NCBI GenBank assembly: GCA_030612185.1
Contig: JAUWOI010000124.1
Location: forward strand, 1-9,725
From: Anaerolineae bacterium
GTDB lineage: Bacteria; Chloroflexota; Anaerolineae; B4-G1
Length of the DNA: 9,725 nucleotides
Reading direction: 5' to 3'
Of this stretch, positions 1-6,282 are shown piece after piece. The notes under the pieces were generated by a model. That model made no database searches, had not been told where the DNA came from, and worked only from the letters and a program-made list of their open reading frames with translations. Numbering within the stretch: position 1 is the first letter of the stretch; each line of letters begins with the position of its first letter. Position numbers and translations under genes: made by a program.

Positions 1-37
1 CTTCAGTCGCTTGGTCTCCCATTGTGAGCGACTGAAG
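1..37. repeat. 11-bp inverted repeat (hairpin) at window edge
   Basis: CTTCAGTCGCT (1-11) is the exact reverse complement of AGCGACTGAAG (27-37), with a 15-nt loop between them. Two further G-T pairs are possible inside. No T-run follows, so it is not a classical intrinsic terminator. It ends 8 nt before the first possible ATG (46) of the GH13 gene and could be an operator, a leader hairpin or the end of a longer repeat cut by the window. The arms are seen directly; the role is unknown. Confidence 0.6.
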
Positions 38-108
38 TCATTGCTATGCAAGGCACTTACGGAAAAGTCGCCGATATCAAGGAGAACTCAGTAAACAAAG
101 ATGTTCCA

Positions 109-1824
109 ATGAAAGAACTAAATTGGTGGCAGAAAGCAGTCTTTTACCAGATCTATCCCCGCAGTTTCGCCGACGGCAATGGTGACGGCATCGGTGATTT
201 CTACGGGATGATAAACCGCCTCGACTACCTGCAAGACCTGGGCATTGAAGCCTTGTGGCTCTCGCCCCATTATCCTTCGCCCTTCTTCGACTGTGGCTAC
301 GACGTCGCCGACTATACCGGCGTCGCGCCTGAGCATGGCACACTGGATGACTTCAAGCGCTTTCTGGACGGGGCACACGAACGCGGCCTCCGTGTGATTC
401 TCGATCTGGTGCTGAACCACAGTTCCGACCAGCATCCCTGGTTCATCGAGTCTCGCTCCAGTCGCGACAACCCCAAACGGGACTGGTACGTCTGGCGCGA
501 CGGCAAGGACGGCGGCCCGCCCAACAACTGGTACTCTGGCTTCGGTGGATCGGCCTGGGAATATGACCCGACTACCGATCAGTACTACTACCACTTCTTC
601 TTCAAAGAGCAACCCGACCTCAACTGGCACAACCCAGAGGTCAAGCAGGCGCTGTGGGACGCGGTGCGCTTCTGGCTCGACCTGGGCGTGGATGGCTTTC
701 GCCTCGACGCCATCGCTACGATCTTTGAGGATCAAGACTTGCCTGACCAGGCTGCCGAGATATCGTTTCCTGAACTGCGTCGTGCTTTCATCTCCGTAGC
801 CGTCGGCGGCGAAGAATGGGAGCGGCTCATTGAACAGCGGAAAACAATTTTCCAATACCAGGTTGAACAGCCCGGTATGCACGAGTTGATGCAGGAATTG
901 CGAACGGTCATTGACGAGTACCCCGACCGCGTGCTGGTGGGCGAGACCGGCGAGATAGCCTACTATGGCGACGGGACTAACGAACTGCACCTGGCCTTTA
1001 ACTTTCCGCTGATGAAGACCGAACAGATCACGCCCGCCTGGGTGCGCGCCAACCAGCAGGAGCGGTTGCCCGCGCTGCCGCCTGGCGCCTGGCCCTGCAA
1101 CACGCTGAACAACCACGACGCATCGCGCGTCTACAGCCGCTATGGGGATGGGCAGAACGACGACGCTTTTGCCCGGCTCCACCTGGCACTCGTGCTCACC
1201 CTACGCGGCACCCCCTTCCTCTACAACGGCGAAGAGATCGGCATGACCGATCTATTGCTGGAGGACATCAGCCAGTTTCGGGACAATCTGGGTGTTTGGC
1301 TGTATCATACCCTCGTTGACGAGTTGAGAGAGCCACCAGCAAAAGCCCTGGCCCTGGCAGCCCATTCCAGCCGGGACAGGTGCCGCACGCCCGTGCATTG
1401 GGCGAATGCGCCCAACGGCGGCTTTAGCCCGGCCGGCGTGCAGACCTGGCTACCCGTGAACCCCAACTACTCCCAGAGTATCAACGTCGCCGAGCAACTG
1501 GCCGCCCCTGACTCGCTGCTGAACTTCTACCGCCGTTTGCTGCGCGTGCGCAAGCAGACCCCCGCGCTTATCGCTGGCGACTACAGGCCGCTGCACGAGG
1601 AGGCGGAAGACTATCTGGCATTCCTGCGCTCCTGCAGTGAGCAAACCTGCCTGGTAGTGTTGAATATGTCCGATCAGGCCCACACACTGAACTTTGATGG
1701 CTCGACTGGACTGAATGCCCACACAGCCCGCACTGTCTTTTCCAGCCACACACGGGGCGATAGAGATGACCTGTCTCAGTTGGCTATAGCCCCCTTTGAG
1801 ATCTACATCGCTGAGATCGTCTAA
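109..1824 (+). CDS. GH13 alpha-glucosidase (oligo-1,6-glucosidase/maltase subfamily)
   Basis: Hydrolyses terminal alpha-linked glucose from malto- or isomalto-oligosaccharides, probably in the cytoplasm, since no signal peptide is seen. Numbering from ATG 46, the (beta/alpha)8 barrel opens at FYQIYPRSF (33-41). The GH13 regions are complete: DLVLNH (120-125), GFRLDAI with nucleophile D221, VGE with acid/base E300, and NNHD with transition-state Asp D358. QPDLN (189-193) is the fifth region of the oligo-1,6-glucosidase subfamily. Ala222 after the nucleophile, rather than Val, favours alpha-1,4 (maltase-like) specificity. A C-terminal beta domain begins near RTPVHW. Two in-frame ATGs exist, 46 (592 aa) and 109 (571 aa). 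109 is preferred because homologues start just before the WW-K-AVFYQIYPRSF block, but neither has a well-placed Shine-Dalgarno; AAGGAG (79-84) is 24 nt from 109. The downstream sugar permease fits a sugar-utilisation pair. Exact substrate is uncertain. Confidence 0.93.
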   Translation: MKELNWWQKAVFYQIYPRSFADGNGDGIGDFYGMINRLDYLQDLGIEALWLSPHYPSPFFDCGYDVADYTGVAPEHGTLDDFKRFLDGAHERGLRVILDLVLNHSSDQHPWFIESRSSRDNPKRDWYVWRDGKDGGPPNNWYSGFGGSAWEYDPTTDQYYYHFFFKEQPDLNWHNPEVKQALWDAVRFWLDLGVDGFRLDAIATIFEDQDLPDQAAEISFPELRRAFISVAVGGEEWERLIEQRKTIFQYQVEQPGMHELMQELRTVIDEYPDRVLVGETGEIAYYGDGTNELHLAFNFPLMKTEQITPAWVRANQQERLPALPPGAWPCNTLNNHDASRVYSRYGDGQNDDAFARLHLALVLTLRGTPFLYNGEEIGMTDLLLEDISQFRDNLGVWLYHTLVDELREPPAKALALAAHSSRDRCRTPVHWANAPNGGFSPAGVQTWLPVNPNYSQSINVAEQLAAPDSLLNFYRRLLRVRKQTPALIAGDYRPLHEEAEDYLAFLRSCSEQTCLVVLNMSDQAHTLNFDGSTGLNAHTARTVFSSHTRGDRDDLSQLAIAPFEIYIAEIV

Positions 1825-1838
1825 TACAACGCCACATA

Positions 1839-1894
1839 GAAGACGTGAGACGTGAAACGTGATCGGCTGTCCACGTTTCCTGTCTCACGTCTTC
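1839..1894. repeat. Imperfect 23-bp palindrome built from ACGTGA heptamers
   Basis: Left arm 1839-1861 and right arm 1872-1894 pair over 23 positions with only two mismatches, around a 10-nt loop (1862-1871). The left arm is a tandem of 7-nt units: GACGTGA (1842-1848), GACGTGA (1849-1855), AACGTGA (1856-1862). The right arm carries the inverse units, and another inverse unit, TCACGTT (1893-1899), follows. It fills most of the gap between the GH13 and MFS genes. It may be a dispersed intergenic repeat (REP/MITE-like) and could also act as a terminator or RNA-stabilising hairpin, though only a short TTTT (1897-1900) follows. The structure is seen; the function is inferred. Confidence 0.75.
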
Positions 1895-1925
1895 ACGTTT
1901 TGCACCCTGCAACTCGAATCGAATA

Positions 1926-3179
1926 ATGTTTCCATCTACGTCAGATTCAACGAAAGCGATGTCACTCGAAAAGCCGGGGCAGATTTCCAAAACAATCGGT
2001 TACTATGCCGCCTTCGCTGCCCTGGGTATGGTTGGAGCCTCGCTGGGGCCAACTCTGCCCGGCCTGGCCGAACATACCCAAACCCAGATTAGCGAGATCA
2101 GTTTTCTTTTCACAGCCCGTTCGCTGGGATTCCTGCTCGGCTCCTTTCTGGGGGGACGATTGTATGATCGGTCGCCAGGTCATCCACTGATGGCTGTCGT
2201 ACTGATCATTATGGCCGTGATGATGGCATTGGCGCCCTTGATCTCGCTGCTGTGGTTACTGGCCACTACCTTGCTAATTATGGGCGCGGCCGAAGGCACA
2301 TTGGACGTGGGTGGCAACACTTTGCTGATCTGGGTGCATCGTCACAAAGTTGGGCCATTTATGAATGGACTGCACTTTTTCTTTGGGGCCGGCGCTTTTC
2401 TGTCACCGATCATCATTGCCCAAACAGTGTTAATCAGTGACGATATTACCTGGGCTTATTGGGTACTAGCCTCGCTGATGCTGCCAGTGATTGTCTGGTT
2501 GCTGCGCCTGCCCAGCCCCACGGTTCAGGCGGCTCCTAAAGGCGACCCCGTGAGGCAGATCAACCATCGTTCGACGGCTCGGCTGAGATCGCCAAAGCCT
2601 GAGGCTCACAAACGTCTGCTGGTTGCTCTGATTGCACTGTTCTTTTTTCTCTACACAGGAGCAGAGATTAGTTTTGGCGGCTGGATATTCACCTACGCCA
2701 TGGCTCTGGGCCTGAGCGGCGAAACGGCTGCCGCTTATCTGACTTCGGCATTTTGGGGAGCGCTCACCCTGGGCCGGCTGCTGACCATTCCTGTCGCTGC
2801 TCGTCTTAGACCTCGCTCTATCCTGCTTGGTGGTTTGGTAGGGTGCCTGGTCAGTGTGGGCATCATCTTGCTGTGGTCAAACGCATTGACAGCGACCTGG
2901 CTGGGCACACTGGGGCTGGGTTTCTCAATGGCCTCCATCTTTCCTACCACGCTCTCCCTGGCAGAACGGCGTTTGACGATTACCGGCCGGGTATTCGGCT
3001 GGTTTTTTGCCGGGGCCAGCGCGGGTGGTATGACCCTGCCCTGGCTGATCGGACAACTCTTCGAGCCTATTGGGCCACGAGTCATGATGTTCGCCATCGT
3101 GGTTGATCTGATCATGGCCTTGGGCATTTTTGCTGTGTTGATTCTCCACTCGGGTCGGCCTGTGGTGAACGGGAGATGA
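1926..3179 (+). CDS. MFS permease, FHS/MFSD4 (NaGLT1)-like, probable sugar transporter
   Basis: A 417-aa integral membrane protein with about 12 hydrophobic segments in two halves, split by a basic cytoplasmic loop (about 195-229). The loop between TM2 and TM3 carries an MFS motif A variant, GGRLYDRSPGHP (76-87). EGTLDVGGNTLLIW (123-136), GLHFFFGAGAFLSP (148-161), GAEISFGGWIFTYA (245-258) and TSAFWGALTLGRL (273-285) resemble fucose-permease (FHS) and sodium-dependent glucose transporter MFSD4-type proteins, from memory of those families. It likely imports a mono- or oligosaccharide with H+ or Na+. It follows the alpha-glucosidase by 101 nt, on the same strand, across a large hairpin, so the genes may be only partly co-transcribed. 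ATG 1926 is used; ATG 1959 (residue 12) is an alternative, and neither has a clear Shine-Dalgarno. MFS family is near certain, the substrate is not. Confidence 0.9.
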   Translation: MFPSTSDSTKAMSLEKPGQISKTIGYYAAFAALGMVGASLGPTLPGLAEHTQTQISEISFLFTARSLGFLLGSFLGGRLYDRSPGHPLMAVVLIIMAVMMALAPLISLLWLLATTLLIMGAAEGTLDVGGNTLLIWVHRHKVGPFMNGLHFFFGAGAFLSPIIIAQTVLISDDITWAYWVLASLMLPVIVWLLRLPSPTVQAAPKGDPVRQINHRSTARLRSPKPEAHKRLLVALIALFFFLYTGAEISFGGWIFTYAMALGLSGETAAAYLTSAFWGALTLGRLLTIPVAARLRPRSILLGGLVGCLVSVGIILLWSNALTATWLGTLGLGFSMASIFPTTLSLAERRLTITGRVFGWFFAGASAGGMTLPWLIGQLFEPIGPRVMMFAIVVDLIMALGIFAVLILHSGRPVVNGR

Positions 3180-3227
3180 AGAAGAGGCGACGAGAATAGC
3201 GTGCCGGTCCATGCCGAGGATGGTTCG

Positions 3228-3260
3228 TCTCCGGACGGGGCAGTGCCGGAGAACATTCTC
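3228..3260. promoter_or_regulatory. Paired small inverted repeats upstream of the promoter
   Basis: TCTCCGG (3228-3234) pairs with CCGGAGA (3246-3252) across an 11-nt loop. Overlapping it is a near-perfect palindrome, GAGAA-CA-TTCTC (3249-3260). They end 22 nt before the -35 hexamer of the promoter at 3283. A repressor or activator site is possible, but repeats this short arise by chance, and no regulator is encoded nearby to match it. Confidence 0.25.
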
Positions 3261-3282
3261 AATCCGTCACCTTATCTGGACA

Positions 3283-3311
3283 TTGCGCTCAAAACTAGGA
3301 AGGGGTATAAT
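3283..3311 (+). promoter_or_regulatory. Sigma-70-type promoter for the glycosyltransferase operon
   Basis: A consensus -10 hexamer TATAAT (3306-3311) lies 17 nt after TTGCGC (3283-3288), which matches the -35 consensus at TTG. Transcription would start near 3318, about 55 nt before the preferred start at 3373. It is the only convincing promoter seen in the window and separates the sugar pair from the envelope genes. It lies over the end of the possible pseudogene fragment. Confidence 0.6.
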
Positions 3312-3358
3312 AACTGGCCATGGTGAATTGAACAGTACCCAGGCTCAACGTTCTTGGT

Positions 3359-3364
3359 AAGGAG
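3359..3364 (+). promoter_or_regulatory. Shine-Dalgarno AAGGAG deciding the start at 3373
   Basis: AAGGAG ends 2 nt before ATG 3367 but 8 nt before ATG 3373. The second spacing is normal for bacteria and the first is too short, so 3373 is preferred over the in-frame ATG two codons upstream. Confidence 0.7.
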
Positions 3365-3372
3365 CAATGACC

Positions 3373-5475
3373 ATGAACCAGCAAGTAAAGAAATGGGGTG
3401 TACTCGTCGTTCCTTTTTTGGAAGACGGCGCCAAGATCATACTGCTGATGTTCCTGGCCCTGGCAGTGTTCATCTTTCTTCTCCACGCGCTTATGGGGCT
3501 CTTTCACCGGTACCCCTTGGACTATGGCGAAGCACCCCTGGTTGACCAGGCAATGCGCCTGGCGGCCGGGCAGAACATCTATCGGCCCGACCTCTCGTCG
3601 CCGCCGTACACCATCTCCAACTATCCGCCGTTGTACCCGTTGTCAATGGTGCCCTTTGTCAAATTGTTCGGCCCGAACTTGAGCGCCGGGCGTATCATTT
3701 CGCTGTTGTCCGCACTGGCCTCGGCGACGTTCCTGGCGCTGATCGTCTACTATACTGGCTCACAAGATCGCCTGGCGGCCATGGTCACCGGCACGCTCTT
3801 TCTGACCATTCCCTACGTGGTGGGATGGTCTGCCCTGGCGCGCGTGGACATGCTCGCCCTGGCCTTCAGCACGGCCGGGCTATACGTGGCGGCCCGGTGG
3901 CCCACGACTCGGCGGGGGCTGGTCGTCTCGGCGCTGCTGCTGGTCGCGGCGATCTATACCCGCCAGTCCTATGCCCTGGCCGCGCCGCTGGCAGCCTTCG
4001 TCTGGTTGCTGACACAAGACTGGCGACAAGCCCTCAAGTTGGCGGGGCTGGTAGGAGGAATGAGTCTGGTTCTCTTCCTCGCCCTGAACCTACTCACCGG
4101 GGGCGGTTTCTTTTACAACGTCGTCACGGCCAACGTCAACGAGTTTGACGTGGAGCGAGTTCAAAGGCACTGGCGTGACCTACGGGGGATGGCCTCTATC
4201 CTGCTCGTTATTGGTGGCGTCTCTCTGTTCCTCGCCCCCCGCCGGGTAAAGACCTGGCCGCTCCTGATACCATACCTGATCGGGGCCTGCCTTTCGGCAG
4301 CGACCATCGGCAAGATAGGCTCCAACGTCAACTACCTGCTGGAGCTTTCCGCCGCCCTCACCCTGGTGGCCGGTACTCTCCTCGCCTGGTGCCGCGAGCG
4401 CCCCTGGCTGCGCGCCCTTATGCTCATCCTATTGATGTTGCAGGTTGGACAGTTGATGAAGGCCACCCTGGGCGGTCCCGTCGAATCTATAAAGTGGCGG
4501 GTTAATCCTGGGAAGGAACTCGATGACCTGGAGTGGATCGTCCAAACGGCGGACGACCCCGTTCTAGCCGATGAATTTATGGGTATGCTGACGCTGCAAA
4601 ATCGGCCGCTCTACATCCAACCCTTCGAGGTCACGCAGTTGGCCAACGCGGGCCGGTGGGATCAGACCGATTTGCTCGCCGGTATCCGAGAGCAAGAGTT
4701 CCCCATCATTCTCATCCATCACTTTATGGGGCACCCGGTGTACAAAGAACGTTGGACGCCAGAGATGATATCGGCCATTACGGAGAATTACGCGGCCACC
4801 GAGTTTCTGGCCCAAACCATCGTCTTTCGCCCCCGCGACGTGGAGAATGAACCGGCCGGCCTCGAAGCCTGTCCTGGCGCCTCCTGGCGGCTGCCCACCC
4901 GTGGCGACATGGGAATGTGGTGGACTACCTATCAACTTGGTTTCATGGGCGCGGGCTATGAGAACACTGTGCCGGTCTACGCCGTGGCCAATGGCCTGCT
5001 GCTGCGCCGCTCGGACTGGAACGTCGCCGTCGCGATTCAACACGACGACCCAGTGCGGCCGGGCGAGAAGGTATGGTCGTTTTATGGGGACATGGCTGGT
5101 GGCGAGGCTGGTGAGTCTTTCGTCGTCGCGGACTTTCCGCCGGGCAGCGAAGGCGTGCCGGTCGAAGCGGGACAGTTGCTCGGCTACCAGGGGGCATGGG
5201 GTGGGGTCCCGGGCAGGCCCATGTGGATACACCTGCACTTTGCCATAGTGACGGCGTTGGAAGACGGATCCTTTCCGAGCGAAATAGTGGGGCTGATGCC
5301 GGAGGACGAGTTCTCCTCAGAAGACGTACCCCTGATACCGGAGGAGGAGACGCCTTCCAGAGGCGCAGAGATAGAGTTTGCCCTTGACCCATCGCCATAT
5401 CTGGGTACTATCCGCAGCCAGGTTATGGACGTCCCCACGTGGCTGCCGCTGCGCTGCCAGGAGAGCGCGCCCTGA
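3373..5475 (+). CDS. GT-C (GT39-like) membrane glycosyltransferase fused to a degenerate M23/LytM domain
   Basis: A 700-aa protein. Residues about 20-370 are multi-spanning and resemble ArnT/PMT-type GT-C transferases, which move sugars from lipid-phosphate donors. The first large external loop carries the acidic DYGEAPLVDQA block (50-60), and ARVDMLA, YTRQSYA and GKIGSNVNY follow as expected for Chloroflexota-type GT39 proteins. Residues about 375-490 form a soluble segment ending in TIVFRPR, which looks like a natural end of such proteins. An M23/LytM-like domain follows: VPVYAVANG (533-541), AVAIQHDD, AGQLLGYQG and HLHF (620-623). The usual first zinc-binding His and Asp (HxxxD, just before VPVYAV) are not recognisable and YxHL reads YGDM, so peptidase activity is doubtful. 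An acidic linker (about 642-668) leads to DPSPYLG. The frame is continuous with no sign of a sequencing frameshift. A role in envelope glycosylation or wall binding is inferred. Confidence 0.82.
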   Translation: MNQQVKKWGVLVVPFLEDGAKIILLMFLALAVFIFLLHALMGLFHRYPLDYGEAPLVDQAMRLAAGQNIYRPDLSSPPYTISNYPPLYPLSMVPFVKLFGPNLSAGRIISLLSALASATFLALIVYYTGSQDRLAAMVTGTLFLTIPYVVGWSALARVDMLALAFSTAGLYVAARWPTTRRGLVVSALLLVAAIYTRQSYALAAPLAAFVWLLTQDWRQALKLAGLVGGMSLVLFLALNLLTGGGFFYNVVTANVNEFDVERVQRHWRDLRGMASILLVIGGVSLFLAPRRVKTWPLLIPYLIGACLSAATIGKIGSNVNYLLELSAALTLVAGTLLAWCRERPWLRALMLILLMLQVGQLMKATLGGPVESIKWRVNPGKELDDLEWIVQTADDPVLADEFMGMLTLQNRPLYIQPFEVTQLANAGRWDQTDLLAGIREQEFPIILIHHFMGHPVYKERWTPEMISAITENYAATEFLAQTIVFRPRDVENEPAGLEACPGASWRLPTRGDMGMWWTTYQLGFMGAGYENTVPVYAVANGLLLRRSDWNVAVAIQHDDPVRPGEKVWSFYGDMAGGEAGESFVVADFPPGSEGVPVEAGQLLGYQGAWGGVPGRPMWIHLHFAIVTALEDGSFPSEIVGLMPEDEFSSEDVPLIPEEETPSRGAEIEFALDPSPYLGTIRSQVMDVPTWLPLRCQESAP

Positions 5476-5490
5476 ACACGAGGGTTGGAA

Positions 5491-5847
5491 ATGCTGGATA
5501 AAAACAGCCTGCCGATAAAAAGAGACCCCAAATTAGTCGCGCTCACCCTGGTACTGTGGGCGTTCACGAGTGTAGTGAGTTTCCTGGAGATTCTCACTGT
5601 TCGGGCTATCACAATCAGAATGTACGCCCACTTTGCCATGACCTACGGGTTCTACGCCCGTGAGTACATAAGTGCGCAGGCGTTGGGCATAGTACCACTG
5701 GTGGTCATGAGCATCGTATGCATCGGGGTGACTATCGGATGTGGGGAATACCATCTCAAGCATTTCGGCCAACCCCAATCCTGGAAACTCTTCAGTCGGA
5801 CGATAGCCGCCGAGGTTGCCGTCATCGTCCTGGCGCTCTTCATCTGA
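5491..5847 (+). CDS. Small 3-TM membrane protein, unknown function
   Basis: A 118-aa protein I do not recognise. It has a short polar, basic N-terminus (KNSLPIKRDPK), then hydrophobic segments at about 15-37, 62-84 and 102-118, the last running to the C-terminus. Between TM1 and TM2 is an aromatic-rich stretch (MYAHFAMTYGFYAREY), and between TM2 and TM3 a polar loop with several His and Gln. The ATG at 5491 has GAGGG (5480-5484) 6 nt upstream; an in-frame TTG at 5485 is less likely. It starts 15 nt after the glycosyltransferase/M23 gene, so the two are probably co-transcribed and it may act in the same envelope process. No catalytic motif is visible. Confidence 0.75.
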   Translation: MLDKNSLPIKRDPKLVALTLVLWAFTSVVSFLEILTVRAITIRMYAHFAMTYGFYAREYISAQALGIVPLVVMSIVCIGVTIGCGEYHLKHFGQPQSWKLFSRTIAAEVAVIVLALFI

Positions 5848-5850
5848 TGG

Positions 5851-5870
5851 CTCACCTGTGGCGCAGTGAG
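5851..5870. other. Small intercistronic hairpin
   Basis: CTCACCTG (5851-5858) pairs with CAGTGAG (5864-5870) with one bulged C and a 5-nt loop. It sits between the 3-TM gene stop and the GGAG Shine-Dalgarno (5881-5884) of the zinc-ribbon gene. It may tune translation or RNA stability, but no T-run makes it a terminator. Short enough to be chance. Confidence 0.3.
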
Positions 5871-5890
5871 ACTGGAAACCGGAGAGGAAA

Positions 5891-6241
5891 ATGAAGGGGT
5901 TTGACATCCTGTATCCTTCTCTGATGATATGTGGCCTCTTTGGTCTCATGCTCCTGGTAGGGATCGGGTGTTCCTACCTCTGGCTGGTGTGGTTGAATAA
6001 GCGGGCGACGAAATGCCCCGAGTGCGACAAGACTGGGGCTGGAGAGTTGGTGGAGAGCAAAGTGATTCACTCGCGGGTCTACACGGAATGGAAGGATAAG
6101 CAGAGCATATTTAGCCGAGATCCGAGCCGGCGGCAACTGATCCAGGTGACGGAAAAGACCTACGAGGATCATTTTGAGTGCAAATACTGTGGGCACCGGT
6201 GGACAAAAACCGCTCAGGAGAGAAAACACACGCCCCGCTAA
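5891..6241 (+). CDS. Membrane-anchored zinc-ribbon protein
   Basis: A 116-aa protein with one N-terminal hydrophobic segment (about 8-35), followed by a four-cysteine zinc ribbon: CPEC (C42, C45) and CKYC (C97, C100), separated by about 50 residues rich in charged and beta-prone sequence. The second knuckle, CKYCGHRWTK, is typical of rubredoxin-like or zinc-ribbon folds. The ribbon would most likely face the cytoplasm, given the basic NKRATK after the membrane segment, but topology is not proven. GGAG (5881-5884) lies 6 nt before the ATG. It is 43 nt after the 3-TM gene and probably in the same operon. Such small TM-plus-ribbon proteins often have unknown roles, and I assign none. Confidence 0.78.
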   Translation: MKGFDILYPSLMICGLFGLMLLVGIGCSYLWLVWLNKRATKCPECDKTGAGELVESKVIHSRVYTEWKDKQSIFSRDPSRRQLIQVTEKTYEDHFECKYCGHRWTKTAQERKHTPR

Positions 6242-6270
6242 TTGCTGCTTCATTCCCAGTATTTCAATTC

Positions 6271-6276
6271 GAGGTG
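6271..6276 (+). promoter_or_regulatory. Shine-Dalgarno GAGGTG fixing the GH4 start
   Basis: GAGGTG ends 6 nt before ATG 6283. The reading frame is open further upstream, to 6178, but those 35 codons overlap the end of the zinc-ribbon gene in another frame. MKNTIVLIGAGS is the expected Rossmann start, so 6283 is chosen. Confidence 0.75.
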
Positions 6277-6282
6277 CATAAA

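Larger units (their letters stand above)
3180..3326 (+). pseudogene. Possible decayed fragment of an M23-like protein C-terminus
   Basis: Directly after the MFS stop the same frame stays open to TGA 3324-3326, with no ATG at its head. The translation includes ILNPSPYLDIALK, close to ALDPSPYLGTIRS near the end of the following glycosyltransferase/M23 fusion, and before it EDGSSPDGAVPEN, which resembles EDGSFPSEI preceding that tail. The order is the same in both places, but the acidic linker is missing here. This suggests a remnant of a related M23-like gene or of an upstream copy of the downstream gene. The similarity is short (PSPYL core) and could be chance. The rest of the 3180-3372 gap holds a promoter and a ribosome binding site. 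Confidence 0.35.

Noticed and set aside
21..30. ATTGTGAGCG, identical to the left half of the E. coli lac operator
   Set aside because: The matching second half-site is absent; the symmetric element here is the 1-11/27-37 hairpin, so the match is taken as chance.
118..1182. Long open frame (354 codons) on the minus strand
   Set aside because: It lies wholly antisense to the GH13 gene, whose catalytic motifs prove the + strand frame; the antisense translation shows no recognisable domain.
3228..3252. Terminator for the MFS gene
   Set aside because: The 7-bp G+C-rich stem has an 11-nt loop but no T-run after it, so intrinsic termination is not supported.
4564..5238. Open frame (224 codons) on the minus strand inside the glycosyltransferase/M23 gene
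   Set aside because: Shadow of the + strand gene; low-complexity, His/Arg-rich translation with no domain.
6178..6282. In-frame upstream extension of the GH4 gene
   Set aside because: It overlaps the zinc-ribbon gene, has no conserved content, and ATG 6283 has a well-spaced GAGGTG and begins the expected Rossmann strand.
6242..6282. Possible promoter (TTGCTG then CAATTC) before GH4
   Set aside because: The -10 match is poor and the gap is only 41 nt; not strong enough to list as a promoter.
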